64,000 nt of DNA from Lactococcus paracarnosus (GCF_006770285.1 NZ_CP017195.1:1364001-1428000), one strand, 5' to 3'; counted from the first letter of the stretch, positions 51,729 through 61,572 are shown. Translations and numbers: made by a program. The notes: a model not told the origin generated them from the sequence alone.

Positions 51729-52682
51729 TTAGTTTGTATGTTGTGTGGTCAAAAACTGTTCAACTAAGCCTGCAATCGCTTTAGACTGCGTATGGTGTAA
51801 ATAGTGAGCACCATCCAGTACTGCTATTTTACTATTTTTAACATCGGTTAACATCTCTTTATGTTGCGCAATCCAATCACCGTCAGTTTTATCATTGACA
51901 CTATCACGAGATAAAATATAGAGCACAGCATCGTCCTTAGGATAGCTTAGTTTCTTACTCTCATTAAAGTTAGTCGCCATTTCTTTGGCCTCACTTAAGA
52001 TGGCAGGATTGGCAAAGCCCATCAAAGAAATTTTCCTAAAGTCTTTTTTCTCAGTAGTACTTACTGGTGGGTAGTTTAATATATCCGGATTTACCGCAGT
52101 TACGAATCGATAAAAACCTGAATTACCCAATATAGATAAGCCTTGGCTCACATCAGAGTTATCACCATTTTGAGTGGGGACACTTGAGTCAATCCCAATA
52201 AACGTCTTCACTTCATTAGGATAGCGATTCAGATAATCTAGGGTATAAATACCAGAAATAGAGTGTCCCATTAAGCTATAATCCTTGATGTTTAAAGACT
52301 GTAAGACATCGTGTAACTCAGTACTCATATTCTCTAAACTTCGTTTGCTTGTAGTTGTATCACTCAGCCCGTAGCCTAGAGGTTCAACCGTTACAACTCT
52401 GAACTGCTTACTTAGCTCTTTTCGTAAAGGTGAGAAATCAATGACAGGAGACCCTGTTGCAAATCCCGGTAACAAGACAATCGTTTGCTTATTATCTTGT
52501 CCCTCTATCAGGACAGTCATCTTATGCCCTGCAACCTTTACTTTTTGACCATACTGTTTGACTGTCTGTCTATCCCTTGAAACCAATACCTTATTTGTGA
52601 CAAATACTGCTGAAAAGAAAAGTACAATCACTAACACAATCGCACCTATCACATATAAAAGATACTTAACTATTTTTTTCAT
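51729..52682 (-). CDS. membrane-anchored alpha/beta hydrolase
   Basis: 317 residues. One N-terminal membrane helix (YLLYVIGAIVLVIVLFFSAVFVTN) is followed by an alpha/beta-hydrolase domain: oxyanion region LLPGFATGSPVIDF, nucleophile elbow MGHSISGIY (Ser near 140) and the catalytic His in DGAHYLHHTQS at the end. It is probably exposed outside the membrane. The substrate (lipid or ester) is unknown. A single-gene unit with a hairpin terminator. Confidence 0.8.
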   Translation of the reverse strand: MKKIVKYLLYVIGAIVLVIVLFFSAVFVTNKVLVSRDRQTVKQYGQKVKVAGHKMTVLIEGQDNKQTIVLLPGFATGSPVIDFSPLRKELSKQFRVVTVEPLGYGLSDTTTSKRSLENMSTELHDVLQSLNIKDYSLMGHSISGIYTLDYLNRYPNEVKTFIGIDSSVPTQNGDNSDVSQGLSILGNSGFYRFVTAVNPDILNYPPVSTTEKKDFRKISLMGFANPAILSEAKEMATNFNESKKLSYPKDDAVLYILSRDSVNDKTDGDWIAQHKEMLTDVKNSKIAVLDGAHYLHHTQSKAIAGLVEQFLTTQHTN

Positions 52683-52841
52683 GACTCATCCTACATTCTA
52701 ATTTCGATATAGGCTAAGTATACCACGCTACTCCAAATTTTTTTCTCATAAACTACGCATGATAATATCATCAACAAGATTAAGTTTTTCAGAGATAATG
52801 ATGCTAGATTAATAAAGACAAGATCATTTATGATATCAAAA

Positions 52842-52861
52842 AAACGCCCTTTCGGACGTTT
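52842..52861 (-). terminator. rpsA terminator
   Basis: AAACGTCC-gaaa-GGGCGTTT on the minus strand followed by TTTT, 13 bases after the rpsA stop. Confidence 0.8.
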
Positions 52862-52873
52862 GACAACCTTTAA

Positions 52874-54124
52874 TTAAAAGTTGTTGATATCGAAATCTTC
52901 ACCCAAGAAATCAGCAAGTGAGAAGCCTTCTTGTGTTTCTGGTAAAGTGTATTCAGGTTTAGTATTGCGACGTGGTGCGCGTGGTTTAGCATCACGACGT
53001 TGTCCACCTTGTGCAGCACTGCTGCTACCAGCTGAATCATTTGTACGTTCTTTACGTGCAGGTGCTTCAGCAAGCGCTTTGATAGACAATGAGATACGTT
53101 CTTCAGCAGGTTTCACGTCAAGTACTTTAACTTGAACGGCTTGACCAACTGTCAATACGTCTTTAGCGTTTTCAACACGTTCCCAAGAGATTTGAGAGAT
53201 GTGCACGAGACCTTCAACACCAGGGAAGATTTCAACAAATGCGCCGAAATCAGTAATACGTTTAACCGTACCATCGAGAACAGTACCAACTGGTGCTTTT
53301 TCTTCGATTTCATCCCATGGGCCAGGCTGTGTAGCTTTAAGAGAAAGTGATACACGACCAGCTTCTTCATCAACTTTCAAGACTTTAACTTGAACAGTTT
53401 CGCCAACAGTTACAACATCGCTAGGTTTTTTAACACGGCCATGTGCTAATTCAGTTACGTGAACAAGTCCGTCAACACCACCAAGATTGATGAAAGCACC
53501 AAAGTCAGTTGTACGTGCAACAGTACCTTCAACGATATCACCTTCGTGTAAGTTAGCGAAAGCTTCAGCACGTTGTGCTTTAGACTCTTCTTCGATAACA
53601 GCACGACGGCTTAAGATGAAGCGTTTGTCAGCAGCATTAACTTCGATGATTTTAGCTTCAAATTCTTCGCCAACAAATTTCTTAGTATCACGAACAAAGT
53701 AAGTGTCAATCATAGATGCTGGGATAAATCCACGAACACCGTTCAAGTCAACTGATAAGCCACCTTTAACGTCTTTTAAGACTTTAACAATGACAACTTC
53801 GCCTTCTTTGCCTTCAAGATCAGTGAAAGCTTTACGTGCAGCAAGACGTTTTTCAGAAAGCAAGTAAACATTTGCGCCTTCTGATTCTTTACCAACGATT
53901 TGCTTAACAACCAATAAATCTTTAACATCACCAGATTTAACAAAGTCATTTATATCAGCATCGCGCTCGCTTGTCAATTCACGAAGCGTTAAAACACCTT
54001 CAACACCTGTACCAACGATAGCTACAGTAGCTTGACCGTCTTCAACAGTTAGGATTTCTCCGCTTACTACGTCACCAACTTTAACGTCACCGACGCTGTT
54101 CAATAATTCTTCAAATTCGTTCAT
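52874..54124 (-). CDS. rpsA: 30S ribosomal protein S1
   Basis: 416 residues with four S1 (OB) repeats at about 15-90, 105-170, 190-262 and 275-350 (for example GDIVEGTVARTTDFGAFINL and GTVLDGTVKRITDFGAFVEI). A charged low-complexity tail (about 355-390) ends in a conserved-looking acidic segment SLADFLGEDFDINNF. It is the short Firmicutes form, which binds mRNA and may assist initiation. Monocistronic. Confidence 0.95.
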   Translation of the reverse strand: MNEFEELLNSVGDVKVGDVVSGEILTVEDGQATVAIVGTGVEGVLTLRELTSERDADINDFVKSGDVKDLLVVKQIVGKESEGANVYLLSEKRLAARKAFTDLEGKEGEVVIVKVLKDVKGGLSVDLNGVRGFIPASMIDTYFVRDTKKFVGEEFEAKIIEVNAADKRFILSRRAVIEEESKAQRAEAFANLHEGDIVEGTVARTTDFGAFINLGGVDGLVHVTELAHGRVKKPSDVVTVGETVQVKVLKVDEEAGRVSLSLKATQPGPWDEIEEKAPVGTVLDGTVKRITDFGAFVEIFPGVEGLVHISQISWERVENAKDVLTVGQAVQVKVLDVKPAEERISLSIKALAEAPARKERTNDSAGSSSAAQGGQRRDAKPRAPRRNTKPEYTLPETQEGFSLADFLGEDFDINNF

Positions 54125-54249
54125 CTTTTAAAAAGTTTCCTCCAACAATTTGACTCTACACATCCGTTAAGATAAATATAGTCCTAATGGTTATTTTAGC
54201 ATAATATATAATAAAAAGAAAGCGATTTTAGATAAAAATCATTTTTCTT

Positions 54250-55023
54250 TTAGATTTGATTGGCACCGACTAAAAACGCAGCGATTTCTTCTCGCCTGCC
54301 GTCATGCAAGGCTTGAACAATGTAAGAGCCAACGATGACTCCATCCACAACTTGATGAAAATTTTTAGCTTGTTCAAGTGATGACACACCAAATCCTGCA
54401 AGTACTGGCACGTCAGATAGTTCAGATAATCTGGCAAGATGTGCAGTTAAGTTGTCCGCATAGGTTCTGCCGACACCCGTGACGCCATTGACTGTCACGG
54501 CATAAATAAAGCCAGCTGCACCAGTGACAAGCTCAACTTGCCGCTCAAGGGTGCTAGTCAAGGTCACAAGTGGGACTAAGGTGATATCAGTAGCTGCTAA
54601 AAATGGCGTTAGCATTCCCTCATGCTCACGTGGTACATCTGGTAGAATCAAGCCTTTTACAGGTGTTGTTTTAAGGTCGTCTACAAATTTTTCGATGCCA
54701 TATTTATAAATCGGGTTAATATAGGACATAATCACCAAAGGAATAGTGGTCTCGATCGTCTGTAGTGTGTCAATTACTTTTTTTAATGTGGTCCCATTTG
54801 CCAATGCCCTAATGCCAGCTTGCTCAATGACTGGGCCATCTGCTACTGGATCTGAAAAGGGAATACCGATTTCGATGGCACTAGCGCCATTTTCTTCTAA
54901 AAAGGCGATTGTTTCTGCTAGACCATCTAGACCATCTACATGATCTCCAGCCATAATATAAGGAATGACCAACATCTGACCTTGGTCTGACTTATTTTTT
55001 AAAAAGTTACCTAATGCTTTCAT
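54250..55023 (-). CDS. trpA: tryptophan synthase alpha chain
   Basis: 257 residues, TIM barrel. The catalytic Glu is in [21 protein letters not shown] and the Asp in [14 protein letters not shown]; the phosphate site is [13 protein letters not shown]. It cleaves indole-3-glycerol phosphate to indole for TrpB. The start overlaps the end of the deaminase-like gene by 17 bases, so its translation depends on that inserted gene. Last gene of the operon. Confidence 0.96.
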   Translation of the reverse strand: MKALGNFLKNKSDQGQMLVIPYIMAGDHVDGLDGLAETIAFLEENGASAIEIGIPFSDPVADGPVIEQAGIRALANGTTLKKVIDTLQTIETTIPLVIMSYINPIYKYGIEKFVDDLKTTPVKGLILPDVPREHEGMLTPFLAATDITLVPLVTLTSTLERQVELVTGAAGFIYAVTVNGVTGVGRTYADNLTAHLARLSELSDVPVLAGFGVSSLEQAKNFHQVVDGVIVGSYIVQALHDGRREEIAAFLVGANQI

Positions 55024-55402
55024 CTGTTCTCCAATCGTAGGGTAAAAGCTCGCTCAAGCTGACAACTGTATCCTCTGCAACTAAAACTGCTGTATCTAGA
55101 TTAGCATTATTTAATTGACTTATAAATTCACGGCAACGGCCACAAGGTGGTAGAATTTTTCCGTCTCTTACGGCAACAATTTGCATAATCTGACTACTAC
55201 CCGCCGTAATCATGGCACTTGCTGCGCCGTGTTCAGCACAAAATCCCATTGAACATGCCGTATCAATATTGACACCCGTATAAATCATCCCATCTTCTGC
55301 TAGCAAGGCACACCCCACTGAACCAGCAAAGGCAGTATCAGATAGGGCTCTTGGCAAGATAGCATTAGCTGCTTGTATCACTAACTCAGTAAACTCAACC
55401 AT
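55007..55402 (-). CDS. cytidine/blasticidin-S deaminase-like protein inside the trp operon
   Basis: 131 residues, CDA fold. Zinc and catalytic residues: CAE in [17 protein letters not shown] and the PCGRC pair in [22 protein letters not shown] ends the fold. The H after CAE (instead of R) and the [10 protein letters not shown] / ELLP pattern are closer to blasticidin-S deaminase-like members than to canonical Cdd. It lies between trpB and trpA, sharing one base with trpB (55402) and 17 with trpA, so it is fully embedded and coupled. The substrate is unknown. Confidence 0.8.
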   Translation of the reverse strand: MVEFTELVIQAANAILPRALSDTAFAGSVGCALLAEDGMIYTGVNIDTACSMGFCAEHGAASAMITAGSSQIMQIVAVRDGKILPPCGRCREFISQLNNANLDTAVLVAEDTVVSLSELLPYDWRTDESIR

Positions 55403-56601
55403 TAAAAGTCACCTTTATCTGCACGTGCTTTGATTTGTGCGACATCCTTATCACCACGCCCACTCAGGCAGACGATAATCGACGCATCTTTACCATAGCG
55501 TTTGGCAATCTCTGGCAACTGGGAAATGGCATGTGAACTTTCTAGTGCAGGAATGATCCCTTCGGTCACACAGAGGAGTTTAAAGCCTGCAAGTGCTTCG
55601 TCGTCAGTTGCTGACATATACTCAGCACGACCCGTTTCATTCCAGTGACAATGTTCAGGCCCAAGGCCTGGATAATCAAGGCCCGCAGAAATACTATAAG
55701 CTTCTGCTACTTGCCCATTTTCATCCTGTAATAGACGCATCAGGTTACCATGTAAAATACCATCTGTTCCCCGGTTAATCGACGCTGCGGTCTCCCCACT
55801 ATCTAGGCCATGACCTGCTGCTTCCACACCAATCATGTCAACCGATGCATCATTAACAAAGGGATAGAACAGACCTGCAGCATTTGAGCCGCCACCAACA
55901 CAAGCCACGACTGCTGCTGGCAACTTACCTTCTTTTTCCAAAATCTGAGCACGCGCTTCACGGCCTATAATTGATTGGAAATCTCTTACCATCTCTGGAA
56001 ATGGTGCTGGCCCAGCCGCTGTTCCTAAAATATAATGGGTATCTTCAACACTTGCTACCCAGGCACGTAAAGCTGCATTAACCGCGTCCTTTAACACACT
56101 TGAGCCATCAGTAACTGATACCACTTCTGCACCCAAGAGTTGCATTCTAAAGACATTTAGCTCCTGACGCTCGACATCAATAGCGCCCATGTAAATCTTA
56201 CATGACATCCCAAACAAGGCTGCAGCAGTTGCCGTTGCAACCCCGTGTTGGCCAGCTCCTGTTTCGGCAATAACCTTGTTTTTCCCCATTTTTTTTGCCA
56301 GCATGACTTGTGCTAAGGCATTATTAATTTTATGAGCCCCCGTGTGATTTAAATCCTCACGCTTAAAATAAATTTTAGCGCCACCCAATTTTTCTGTTAA
56401 ATTTTTTGCTAAGTAAAGCGGATTTTCACGTCCGACATAATCTTTAAGCAAATAGGCGAGTTCTGCTTGAAACGCCTCATCTATTTTACTCGCCTCATAG
56501 GCTGCTTTGAGTTCTTTGACAGCATACATCAAGGTTTCTGGCACAAAAGTACCGCCGTATTGGCCAAAAAATCCTGTATCATCTGGTTTATTATAAGTCA
56601 T
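55402..56601 (-). CDS. trpB: tryptophan synthase beta chain
   Basis: 399 residues, PLP enzyme. The Schiff-base Lys is in [13 protein letters not shown] (near 90). Other motifs are [32 protein letters not shown] (phosphate loop) and [11 protein letters not shown]. It condenses indole and serine. It overlaps trpF by 4 bases. Confidence 0.97.
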   Translation of the reverse strand: MTYNKPDDTGFFGQYGGTFVPETLMYAVKELKAAYEASKIDEAFQAELAYLLKDYVGRENPLYLAKNLTEKLGGAKIYFKREDLNHTGAHKINNALAQVMLAKKMGKNKVIAETGAGQHGVATATAAALFGMSCKIYMGAIDVERQELNVFRMQLLGAEVVSVTDGSSVLKDAVNAALRAWVASVEDTHYILGTAAGPAPFPEMVRDFQSIIGREARAQILEKEGKLPAAVVACVGGGSNAAGLFYPFVNDASVDMIGVEAAGHGLDSGETAASINRGTDGILHGNLMRLLQDENGQVAEAYSISAGLDYPGLGPEHCHWNETGRAEYMSATDDEALAGFKLLCVTEGIIPALESSHAISQLPEIAKRYGKDASIIVCLSGRGDKDVAQIKARADKGDF

Positions 56602-57200
56602 ACGTTACTCTTTTCTATAAACGCCTTTATCTTGTCTAAATCCTTCACACCCGAAGTCTCGACACCGCTTGAGACATCAACACCTGTTGGCTTGAAGATA
56701 CGAACTGCATTTAGTACGTTATCAGTAGTAAGACCACCAGCGACAAAAAACTGATAACCTGACAACATTGCTAAATCGACCTTGTCCCAGTCAAACTGAT
56801 GGCCACTGCCACCTGCAAATTTTGCTGGTGGTGCATCTAATAAGATGACATGTTGTTTAAAGTCTAGTATCTCAACTGGTAATTTGCCGTCCTTAATCCC
56901 AAATGCTTTAATCACGGGAACAGAGAGTTGATCTGCGAATGCAGCACTTTCTTGTCCATGTAGCTGAACCATATCAAGGCTGACAGTTACGATCGTCTCC
57001 TCGATATTTGCTAAGCTTTCATTGACAAATAAGCCAACTTTTTTTACCGTCTTAGGGACATTTCTTGATAAGTACTTGGCATATTCTGGTGTGACTTGTC
57101 GCTTACTCTCAGCAAAGACAAAGCCGATATGCGTCGCCCCATTTGCGACTGCAGCTGCTACCGCATCATCTGTCGATAGGCCACATATTTTAATCCACAT
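56598..57200 (-). CDS. trpF: phosphoribosylanthranilate isomerase
   Basis: About 200 residues, TIM barrel. The catalytic Cys is in [12 protein letters not shown] at the N-terminus and the Asp in [21 protein letters not shown]; the phosphate site is [10 protein letters not shown] and ends [13 protein letters not shown]. The frame is open to 57245, but MWIKICGL at 57200 is the family start, 11 bases inside the trpC end. Confidence 0.95.
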   Translation of the reverse strand: MWIKICGLSTDDAVAAAVANGATHIGFVFAESKRQVTPEYAKYLSRNVPKTVKKVGLFVNESLANIEETIVTVSLDMVQLHGQESAAFADQLSVPVIKAFGIKDGKLPVEILDFKQHVILLDAPPAKFAGGSGHQFDWDKVDLAMLSGYQFFVAGGLTTDNVLNAVRIFKPTGVDVSSGVETSGVKDLDKIKAFIEKSNV

Positions 57201-57960
57201 GGCGCTTGACCTGTAACTGTTTAGCCGCAGCTGTAGGATTGCCATCTTTCATCAGCGCTTCACCAACAAGTACCGCCCTAAAATCAGCTGCCACTTGCTC
57301 GGCTTCTAGGTGTGACTTAATACCGGATTCAGAAATATAAAAGCGATCTGCTTGCTGTAAACTAACTAAATCCAAGCTGTTTTGCAGGCTAACTTCAAAG
57401 GTCTTCAAGTTACGGTTGTTAACCCCAATCAGATCAGCACCAATGCGATGGGCAACCTCGAGTTCGGGTGCATTATGCACTTCAACCAAGACTTCTAATC
57501 CTAGGGAAACAGCAAACTGATAGAGCTTTTTCAAGTCAGATTCCGAAAGACAGGCAACGATTAATAGCACGATCGTTGCGCCACTATTCACTGCACGCAC
57601 AATCTGCTTTTTATCAATGATGAAATCCTTGTTAAGGACAGGGATTGATACATTATCTGCAACTAGCCTTAGATCATCGATTGAGCCCTTGAAAAAGACT
57701 GGATCAGTCAAAATTGAGATAGCAGATACACCAGCTGTTTCATAACTCTTTGCCTGAGATAGGACATCAACTGTCATGTTGATCGCACCAAGTGACGGTG
57801 AGGCGCGTTTGACTTCCCCAATCACTTGTAAGTAAGCCTCGTCCTCACGTAAGCGTTGCACAAATCCTTTTGTTTGACGCACGGGTCTAGGTGTCTCCAT
57901 GACCATCATGTCGATTTCTCGTCTTTTTTCTGCAAGAATTTTATCTAAAAAGTTTTCCAT
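57190..57960 (-). CDS. trpC: indole-3-glycerol phosphate synthase
   Basis: 256 residues, TIM barrel. Substrate and catalytic segments: IGEVKRASPSLGAI (Lys), VLNKDFIIDKKQI (Lys), VEVHNAPELEVAHRIGADLIGVNNRNLKTFEV (Glu, Asn) and ISESGIKS. It starts directly after the chorismate mutase stop (57961). Confidence 0.97.
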   Translation of the reverse strand: MENFLDKILAEKRREIDMMVMETPRPVRQTKGFVQRLREDEAYLQVIGEVKRASPSLGAINMTVDVLSQAKSYETAGVSAISILTDPVFFKGSIDDLRLVADNVSIPVLNKDFIIDKKQIVRAVNSGATIVLLIVACLSESDLKKLYQFAVSLGLEVLVEVHNAPELEVAHRIGADLIGVNNRNLKTFEVSLQNSLDLVSLQQADRFYISESGIKSHLEAEQVAADFRAVLVGEALMKDGNPTAAAKQLQVKRHVD

Positions 57961-58242
57961 TTAATCTCTTTTCTTTACTACTTGATGTTCTAGCTGAATA
58001 AAGCCAGCAATCATTTGACGATAAAGGGTTTCTACTAGCCTAACATCTGCACCTGTTTCAAGGGCATATCTGCTCACTCTGTCAATCACTTGTGCAACTC
58101 GATCAGGTGCTTCAACTTCTTGGGCAGTCTTTTTAAGTTGACCAGCTTCCTTAACGAGCTCACCACGTGACGCAATTAACCTAACCAGTTGCTGATCAAT
58201 CTCATCAATTTCTAGTCTAATATCAGCTAAGGGCTTTGTCAT
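57961..58242 (-). CDS. AroQ-type chorismate mutase inside the trp operon
   Basis: 93 residues, three-helix AroQ fold. LADIRLEIDEIDQQLVRLIASRGELVKEAGQLK holds the conserved Arg and Lys active-site residues, APDRVAQVIDRVSRYALETG the middle helix, and LVETLYRQMIAGFIQLEHQ the C-terminal helix with the Glu-Gln positions. It converts chorismate to prephenate, competing with TrpE for the same substrate, yet is cotranscribed between trpD and trpC (sharing a base with trpD). An isochorismate-pyruvate lyase-like activity cannot be excluded. Confidence 0.85.
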   Translation of the reverse strand: MTKPLADIRLEIDEIDQQLVRLIASRGELVKEAGQLKKTAQEVEAPDRVAQVIDRVSRYALETGADVRLVETLYRQMIAGFIQLEHQVVKKRD

Positions 58243-59246
58243 TATTTTAACTCCTGCATCTCAACTAGTTTTGCCATTGCAGTACCACTTGCAATCACTT
58301 CACGCGCCTTTTCGATACCTGCTACTAGGGTTGGGACAAGACCTGCCGCAAAGAACCCAAGGCCTGCATTTAAGACGGTGACTTCAAGGAAAGGACTGGC
58401 TTCATTTTTTAAAACATTGGTCAAAATAAGTGCATTTTCCTTACCTTCGCCACCTCTAATTTCCTGCAAGGTAACACGGGTCATCCCAACACTCTCATGG
58501 TTAAAGGTATGAACTGTGATTTCACCACTTTCATCTAAAAACGCATAGCGATTCAGACCGTCAAGACTCGCTTCATCCATGTTATTTGGACCACTGATGA
58601 CCACTGCACGACGCCGGCCTAATGATTTTAAGACTTGAGCAGTCGTCTCCAACAAATCTGGTCTGGATGTCCCTAATAACTGTGTATCTAAGTCAACTGG
58701 ATTTGTGAATGGCCCGATCAGATTCAAAATGGTTCGGACTTCTAACTCACGCCTAACGGGCATCACATAGCGCATATTGGGATGAACATGCTGGGCAAAT
58801 AAGAAAACCAAGCCAGTCTTGTCGAAAATATCTGCTAATTCTTGTGGACTATGATATAAATTAATCCCCAAACATTCTAAGACATCTGCCGACCCTGATT
58901 TTGATGAAATCGAGCGGTTACCATGCTTGGCCATCTTGACACCACCAGCGGCTAAAACAAAAGCTGCTGTTGTAGATACATTAAAAGAGAAAGATAAATC
59001 ACCACCCGTGCCACAGTTGTCCATGGCTGTTGTGACTGTCGTGGGTATTTTCAAAGCCTTCTCACGTACCACCTCAACGATCCCTGTCATCTCTTCGACC
59101 GTTTCGCCCTTCATGGCTAGACCAATCAAAATCGCTGACAGTTGAGAATTTGTGAGCTCACCATTAAACATAGCATTGGCGAGTTGGTTGATTTCATAAT
59201 GGGATAAATTTTCCCCCTGCATCAACTTCACTAGATTTTCTTTCAT
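58242..59246 (-). CDS. trpD: anthranilate phosphoribosyltransferase
   Basis: 334 residues. The PRPP-binding motif DNCGTGGDLSFSFNVSTTAAFVLAAGG (near 80) and KHGNRSISSKSGSADVLE; the anthranilate tunnel residues follow (HPNMRYVMPVRRELEVRTI). A 14-bp gap to trpG. Confidence 0.97.
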   Translation of the reverse strand: MKENLVKLMQGENLSHYEINQLANAMFNGELTNSQLSAILIGLAMKGETVEEMTGIVEVVREKALKIPTTVTTAMDNCGTGGDLSFSFNVSTTAAFVLAAGGVKMAKHGNRSISSKSGSADVLECLGINLYHSPQELADIFDKTGLVFLFAQHVHPNMRYVMPVRRELEVRTILNLIGPFTNPVDLDTQLLGTSRPDLLETTAQVLKSLGRRRAVVISGPNNMDEASLDGLNRYAFLDESGEITVHTFNHESVGMTRVTLQEIRGGEGKENALILTNVLKNEASPFLEVTVLNAGLGFFAAGLVPTLVAGIEKAREVIASGTAMAKLVEMQELK

Positions 59247-59260
59247 CTTATTTGCTCCTT

Positions 59261-59818
59261 TTATCCTTTTACAAAGTTTTCAATCATCCTTAACCCATCT
59301 GGTGTCCCGATACTCTCAGGGTGAAATTGCATGCCATAAATCGGTAGACTTTGGTGCTGAATCATCATGATTTCTTGGTCATCTGTCGTTCTTGAAATCA
59401 CATCAAATCCCTCTGGCATTTCTGAGATGACGATAGAATGATAACGCATGATTTCATGTTCACTTGCGATGCCTGCTAGTAATGCGGATGGTGTCAGCGT
59501 CTCAGCAATAGATGTTTTGCCATGCATGACCCGCTTTGCCAAATCTAGCTTACCGCCAAATACTTCAGCGATGGCTTGATGTCCTAGACAAACCCCTAAA
59601 AGTGGTTTCTTTCCTGCAAACTCATGGATTAACTGTTCCATTTTACCCGCATCCACAGGCCAACCAGGACCAGGAGATAGGACGATTTTATCAGCTGTTT
59701 GGGCGACGTCATAGAGCCTGGTATCGTCATTTCTAAGCACGGTAACCGTATCAAATTCGCCGATATATTGGGCCAGGTTATAGGTAAAACTATCATAATT
59801 ATCAACTAATAAAATCAT
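59261..59818 (-). CDS. trpG: anthranilate synthase glutamine amidotransferase subunit
   Basis: About 185 residues, class I GATase. LLVDNYDSFTYNLAQY at the start, oxyanion LSPGPGWP, nucleophile Cys in LLGVCLGHQAIAEVFGG and the His-Glu of GMQFHPESIGT. It feeds ammonia to TrpE. ATG 59818, behind GGAGAG, is preferred; it overlaps trpE by 17 bases. Confidence 0.96.
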   Translation of the reverse strand: MILLVDNYDSFTYNLAQYIGEFDTVTVLRNDDTRLYDVAQTADKIVLSPGPGWPVDAGKMEQLIHEFAGKKPLLGVCLGHQAIAEVFGGKLDLAKRVMHGKTSIAETLTPSALLAGIASEHEIMRYHSIVISEMPEGFDVISRTTDDQEIMMIQHQSLPIYGMQFHPESIGTPDGLRMIENFVKG

Positions 59819-61178
59819 TGCTCTCTCCAATCTTGGTCATGGCCTTAGCCTTGTTCAAGGTTTCTTGATATTCATTTTCAGCGATACTATCAAAGACGAT
59901 CCCTGCGCCAGCTTGGGCGTGGGCTTTACCATCTTTAAGGACCATCGTCCGCAAGGCAATCGCAAAGTCCATATCTGAATTACTAGATAAATAGCCGATA
60001 GCACCCGCATAAATACCCCGTTTTGTTTTCTCTAACTCATAGATGCGTTGCATGGCACGAATCTTTGGTGCACCAGATACCGTACCAGCAGGAAGCGTCG
60101 ACTTGAGCGCGTCAAGACTAGAAACAGTATCTAGCAACTCGCCTTTTACGACACTCGTCAAGTGCATGACGTAACGGAAATATTCCACTTCCATGTATTT
60201 GGTGACAGTTACAGTCCCTGTTTTTGAAATCTTGCCGATATCATTTCGACCCAGGTCAACCAACATCCGGTGTTCAGCAACTTCCTTTTTATCTGCTAGT
60301 AGGTCTGCTGATAAGGCGTCATCTTCTTTATCTGTTTTACCTCTGGGTCTGGTTCCTGCAATCGGGTTAGTCACAACGACACCATTTTTAACTGAGACCA
60401 AACTCTCAGGACTCGCACCCATAATCTGGTAATCACCAAAGTCCAAAAAATAGAGGTAATTTGAGGGATTAGTCAAGCGAAGATTTCGGTAGTAGTCAAA
60501 TGGATTACCAGAAATCTCGCTGGTCAGTCGTTGACTCAGCACAATTTGGAAGATATCGCCATTTTTGATGTAAGCTTTTGCCTGCTCGACCATGCTCATA
60601 AATGTTGCTTTCTCAGTGTTTGAGGTGAAGGACAGTTTATTGAGTTTGACCGATTCAAATTCTGCTTTATGGGGTCTTGTCAGATGAGATAAGACTAACG
60701 CCATGGCAAGCGCCATATCCTCAGTAGGCCTGCCACTATAGATATCTGACTCGACGATCGTAATCTGCTCTTTCTTATGATCAAAAATCAGATAAGACTC
60801 ATATAAAAAGAAATGTAAGTCTGGCGTACCGATAACATCTTTCGGAATCTCGCCGATTGTCTCATATAACGCGATCGTATCGTAGCTCACAAAGCCAATC
60901 GCCCCACCTGTAAATGGTAAGTCTGAAACATCATTACTTTTAACAGTAAGCTGTTCCAGATAATCAAGCGGGTCTCCAGATTTCACTTGCCCATTATCAG
61001 TCAAGATACCATCCTGAAATTTAAGTTCATGAACCGGATTATAGGCAATCATGGAGTAACGTGAGTTCTCCTTTTCTCGCGGAATAGACTCGAGAATCAG
61101 CTTACGGCGTAAATCCAAGCGTAAATAGGCCAAAATGGGCGTGATGATGTCAGCGTTAATTGTTTTTCTTAGCGTCAT
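59802..61178 (-). CDS. trpE: anthranilate synthase component I
   Basis: About 458 residues. The LILESIP segment near residue 30 matches the LLES-type motif where tryptophan feedback acts. Catalytic regions: FQIVLSQRL, MGASPESLV, GTRPRGKTDKEDD, EHRMLVDLGRNDIGKI and TLPAGTVSGAPKIRAMQ. The frame opens at 61238, but that stretch crosses the T-box terminator zone; ATG 61178 behind AGAAAGAG is the start. First gene of the operon. Confidence 0.96.
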   Translation of the reverse strand: MTLRKTINADIITPILAYLRLDLRRKLILESIPREKENSRYSMIAYNPVHELKFQDGILTDNGQVKSGDPLDYLEQLTVKSNDVSDLPFTGGAIGFVSYDTIALYETIGEIPKDVIGTPDLHFFLYESYLIFDHKKEQITIVESDIYSGRPTEDMALAMALVLSHLTRPHKAEFESVKLNKLSFTSNTEKATFMSMVEQAKAYIKNGDIFQIVLSQRLTSEISGNPFDYYRNLRLTNPSNYLYFLDFGDYQIMGASPESLVSVKNGVVVTNPIAGTRPRGKTDKEDDALSADLLADKKEVAEHRMLVDLGRNDIGKISKTGTVTVTKYMEVEYFRYVMHLTSVVKGELLDTVSSLDALKSTLPAGTVSGAPKIRAMQRIYELEKTKRGIYAGAIGYLSSNSDMDFAIALRTMVLKDGKAHAQAGAGIVFDSIAENEYQETLNKAKAMTKIGESNDFIS

Positions 61179-61204
61179 AAACTTACTCTTTCTAGTATAA
61201 AATC

Positions 61205-61530
61205 TTACAAAAAAAGTCCTCGACGAAATGATTATCATTTCGTCGAGGACGTTATCACACGCGGTGCCACCTCGATTATAGAGAAAAAACCTAGCTTAAA
61301 ATAGTATTTCCCTATCTCTTATTTCCCTCAAGCAAGGGAATGTGCGGTATCGAGCACTGACGTGATTCTTATCGTTTCGAATCAGATTTGAATGAAGATG
61401 CTCACTAACCTACAGGTTTTAAAGCATCTTCACGCATGATCGCAGCCCATTCACTTGACAAAACTCTTGTCTCGCAATCACCGACAAGTCTCTGAAAATT
61501 TTGCAGTCAAGTTACTTCTTCTGCTAATAG
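61205..61530 (-). ncRNA. tryptophan T-box leader
   Basis: The untranslated leader of the trp operon, about 320 nt. On the minus strand it has Stem I with an AGAGA and a GGTG loop motif, a UGG codon in the specifier position (61449-61447, within GAATGGGCTGC), then the T-box core AGGTGGCACCGCG (61271-61259), whose UGGC bulge pairs with the uncharged tRNA acceptor end. A strong terminator hairpin (61216-61250) follows. Uncharged tRNA-Trp stabilises the antiterminator and allows trpE...A transcription. Confidence 0.93.
61216..61250 (-). terminator. T-box attenuator terminator
   Basis: A 16-bp perfect stem (GTCCTCGACGAAATGA with its complement, 61216-61250) with a 3-nt loop, followed on the minus strand by seven T. 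Its 5' arm overlaps the antiterminator alternative. Confidence 0.93.
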
Positions 61531-61534
61531 TTAA

Positions 61535-61563
61535 ATTTTACGATTATTCTGATGACTTGTCAA
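61535..61563 (-). promoter_or_regulatory. trp operon promoter
   Basis: On the minus strand -35 TTGACA (61563-61558), 17-bp spacer, -10 TAAAAT (61540-61535). Transcription should start near 61528, at the beginning of the T-box. Confidence 0.85.
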
Positions 61564-61572
61564 GCTAAAAAC

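Noticed and set aside
51675-52861. Near-identical hairpins at 51675-51694 and 52842-52861 as a mobile repeat
   Set aside because: They are ordinary terminators of the hydrolase and rpsA genes; similarity is limited to the short stem.
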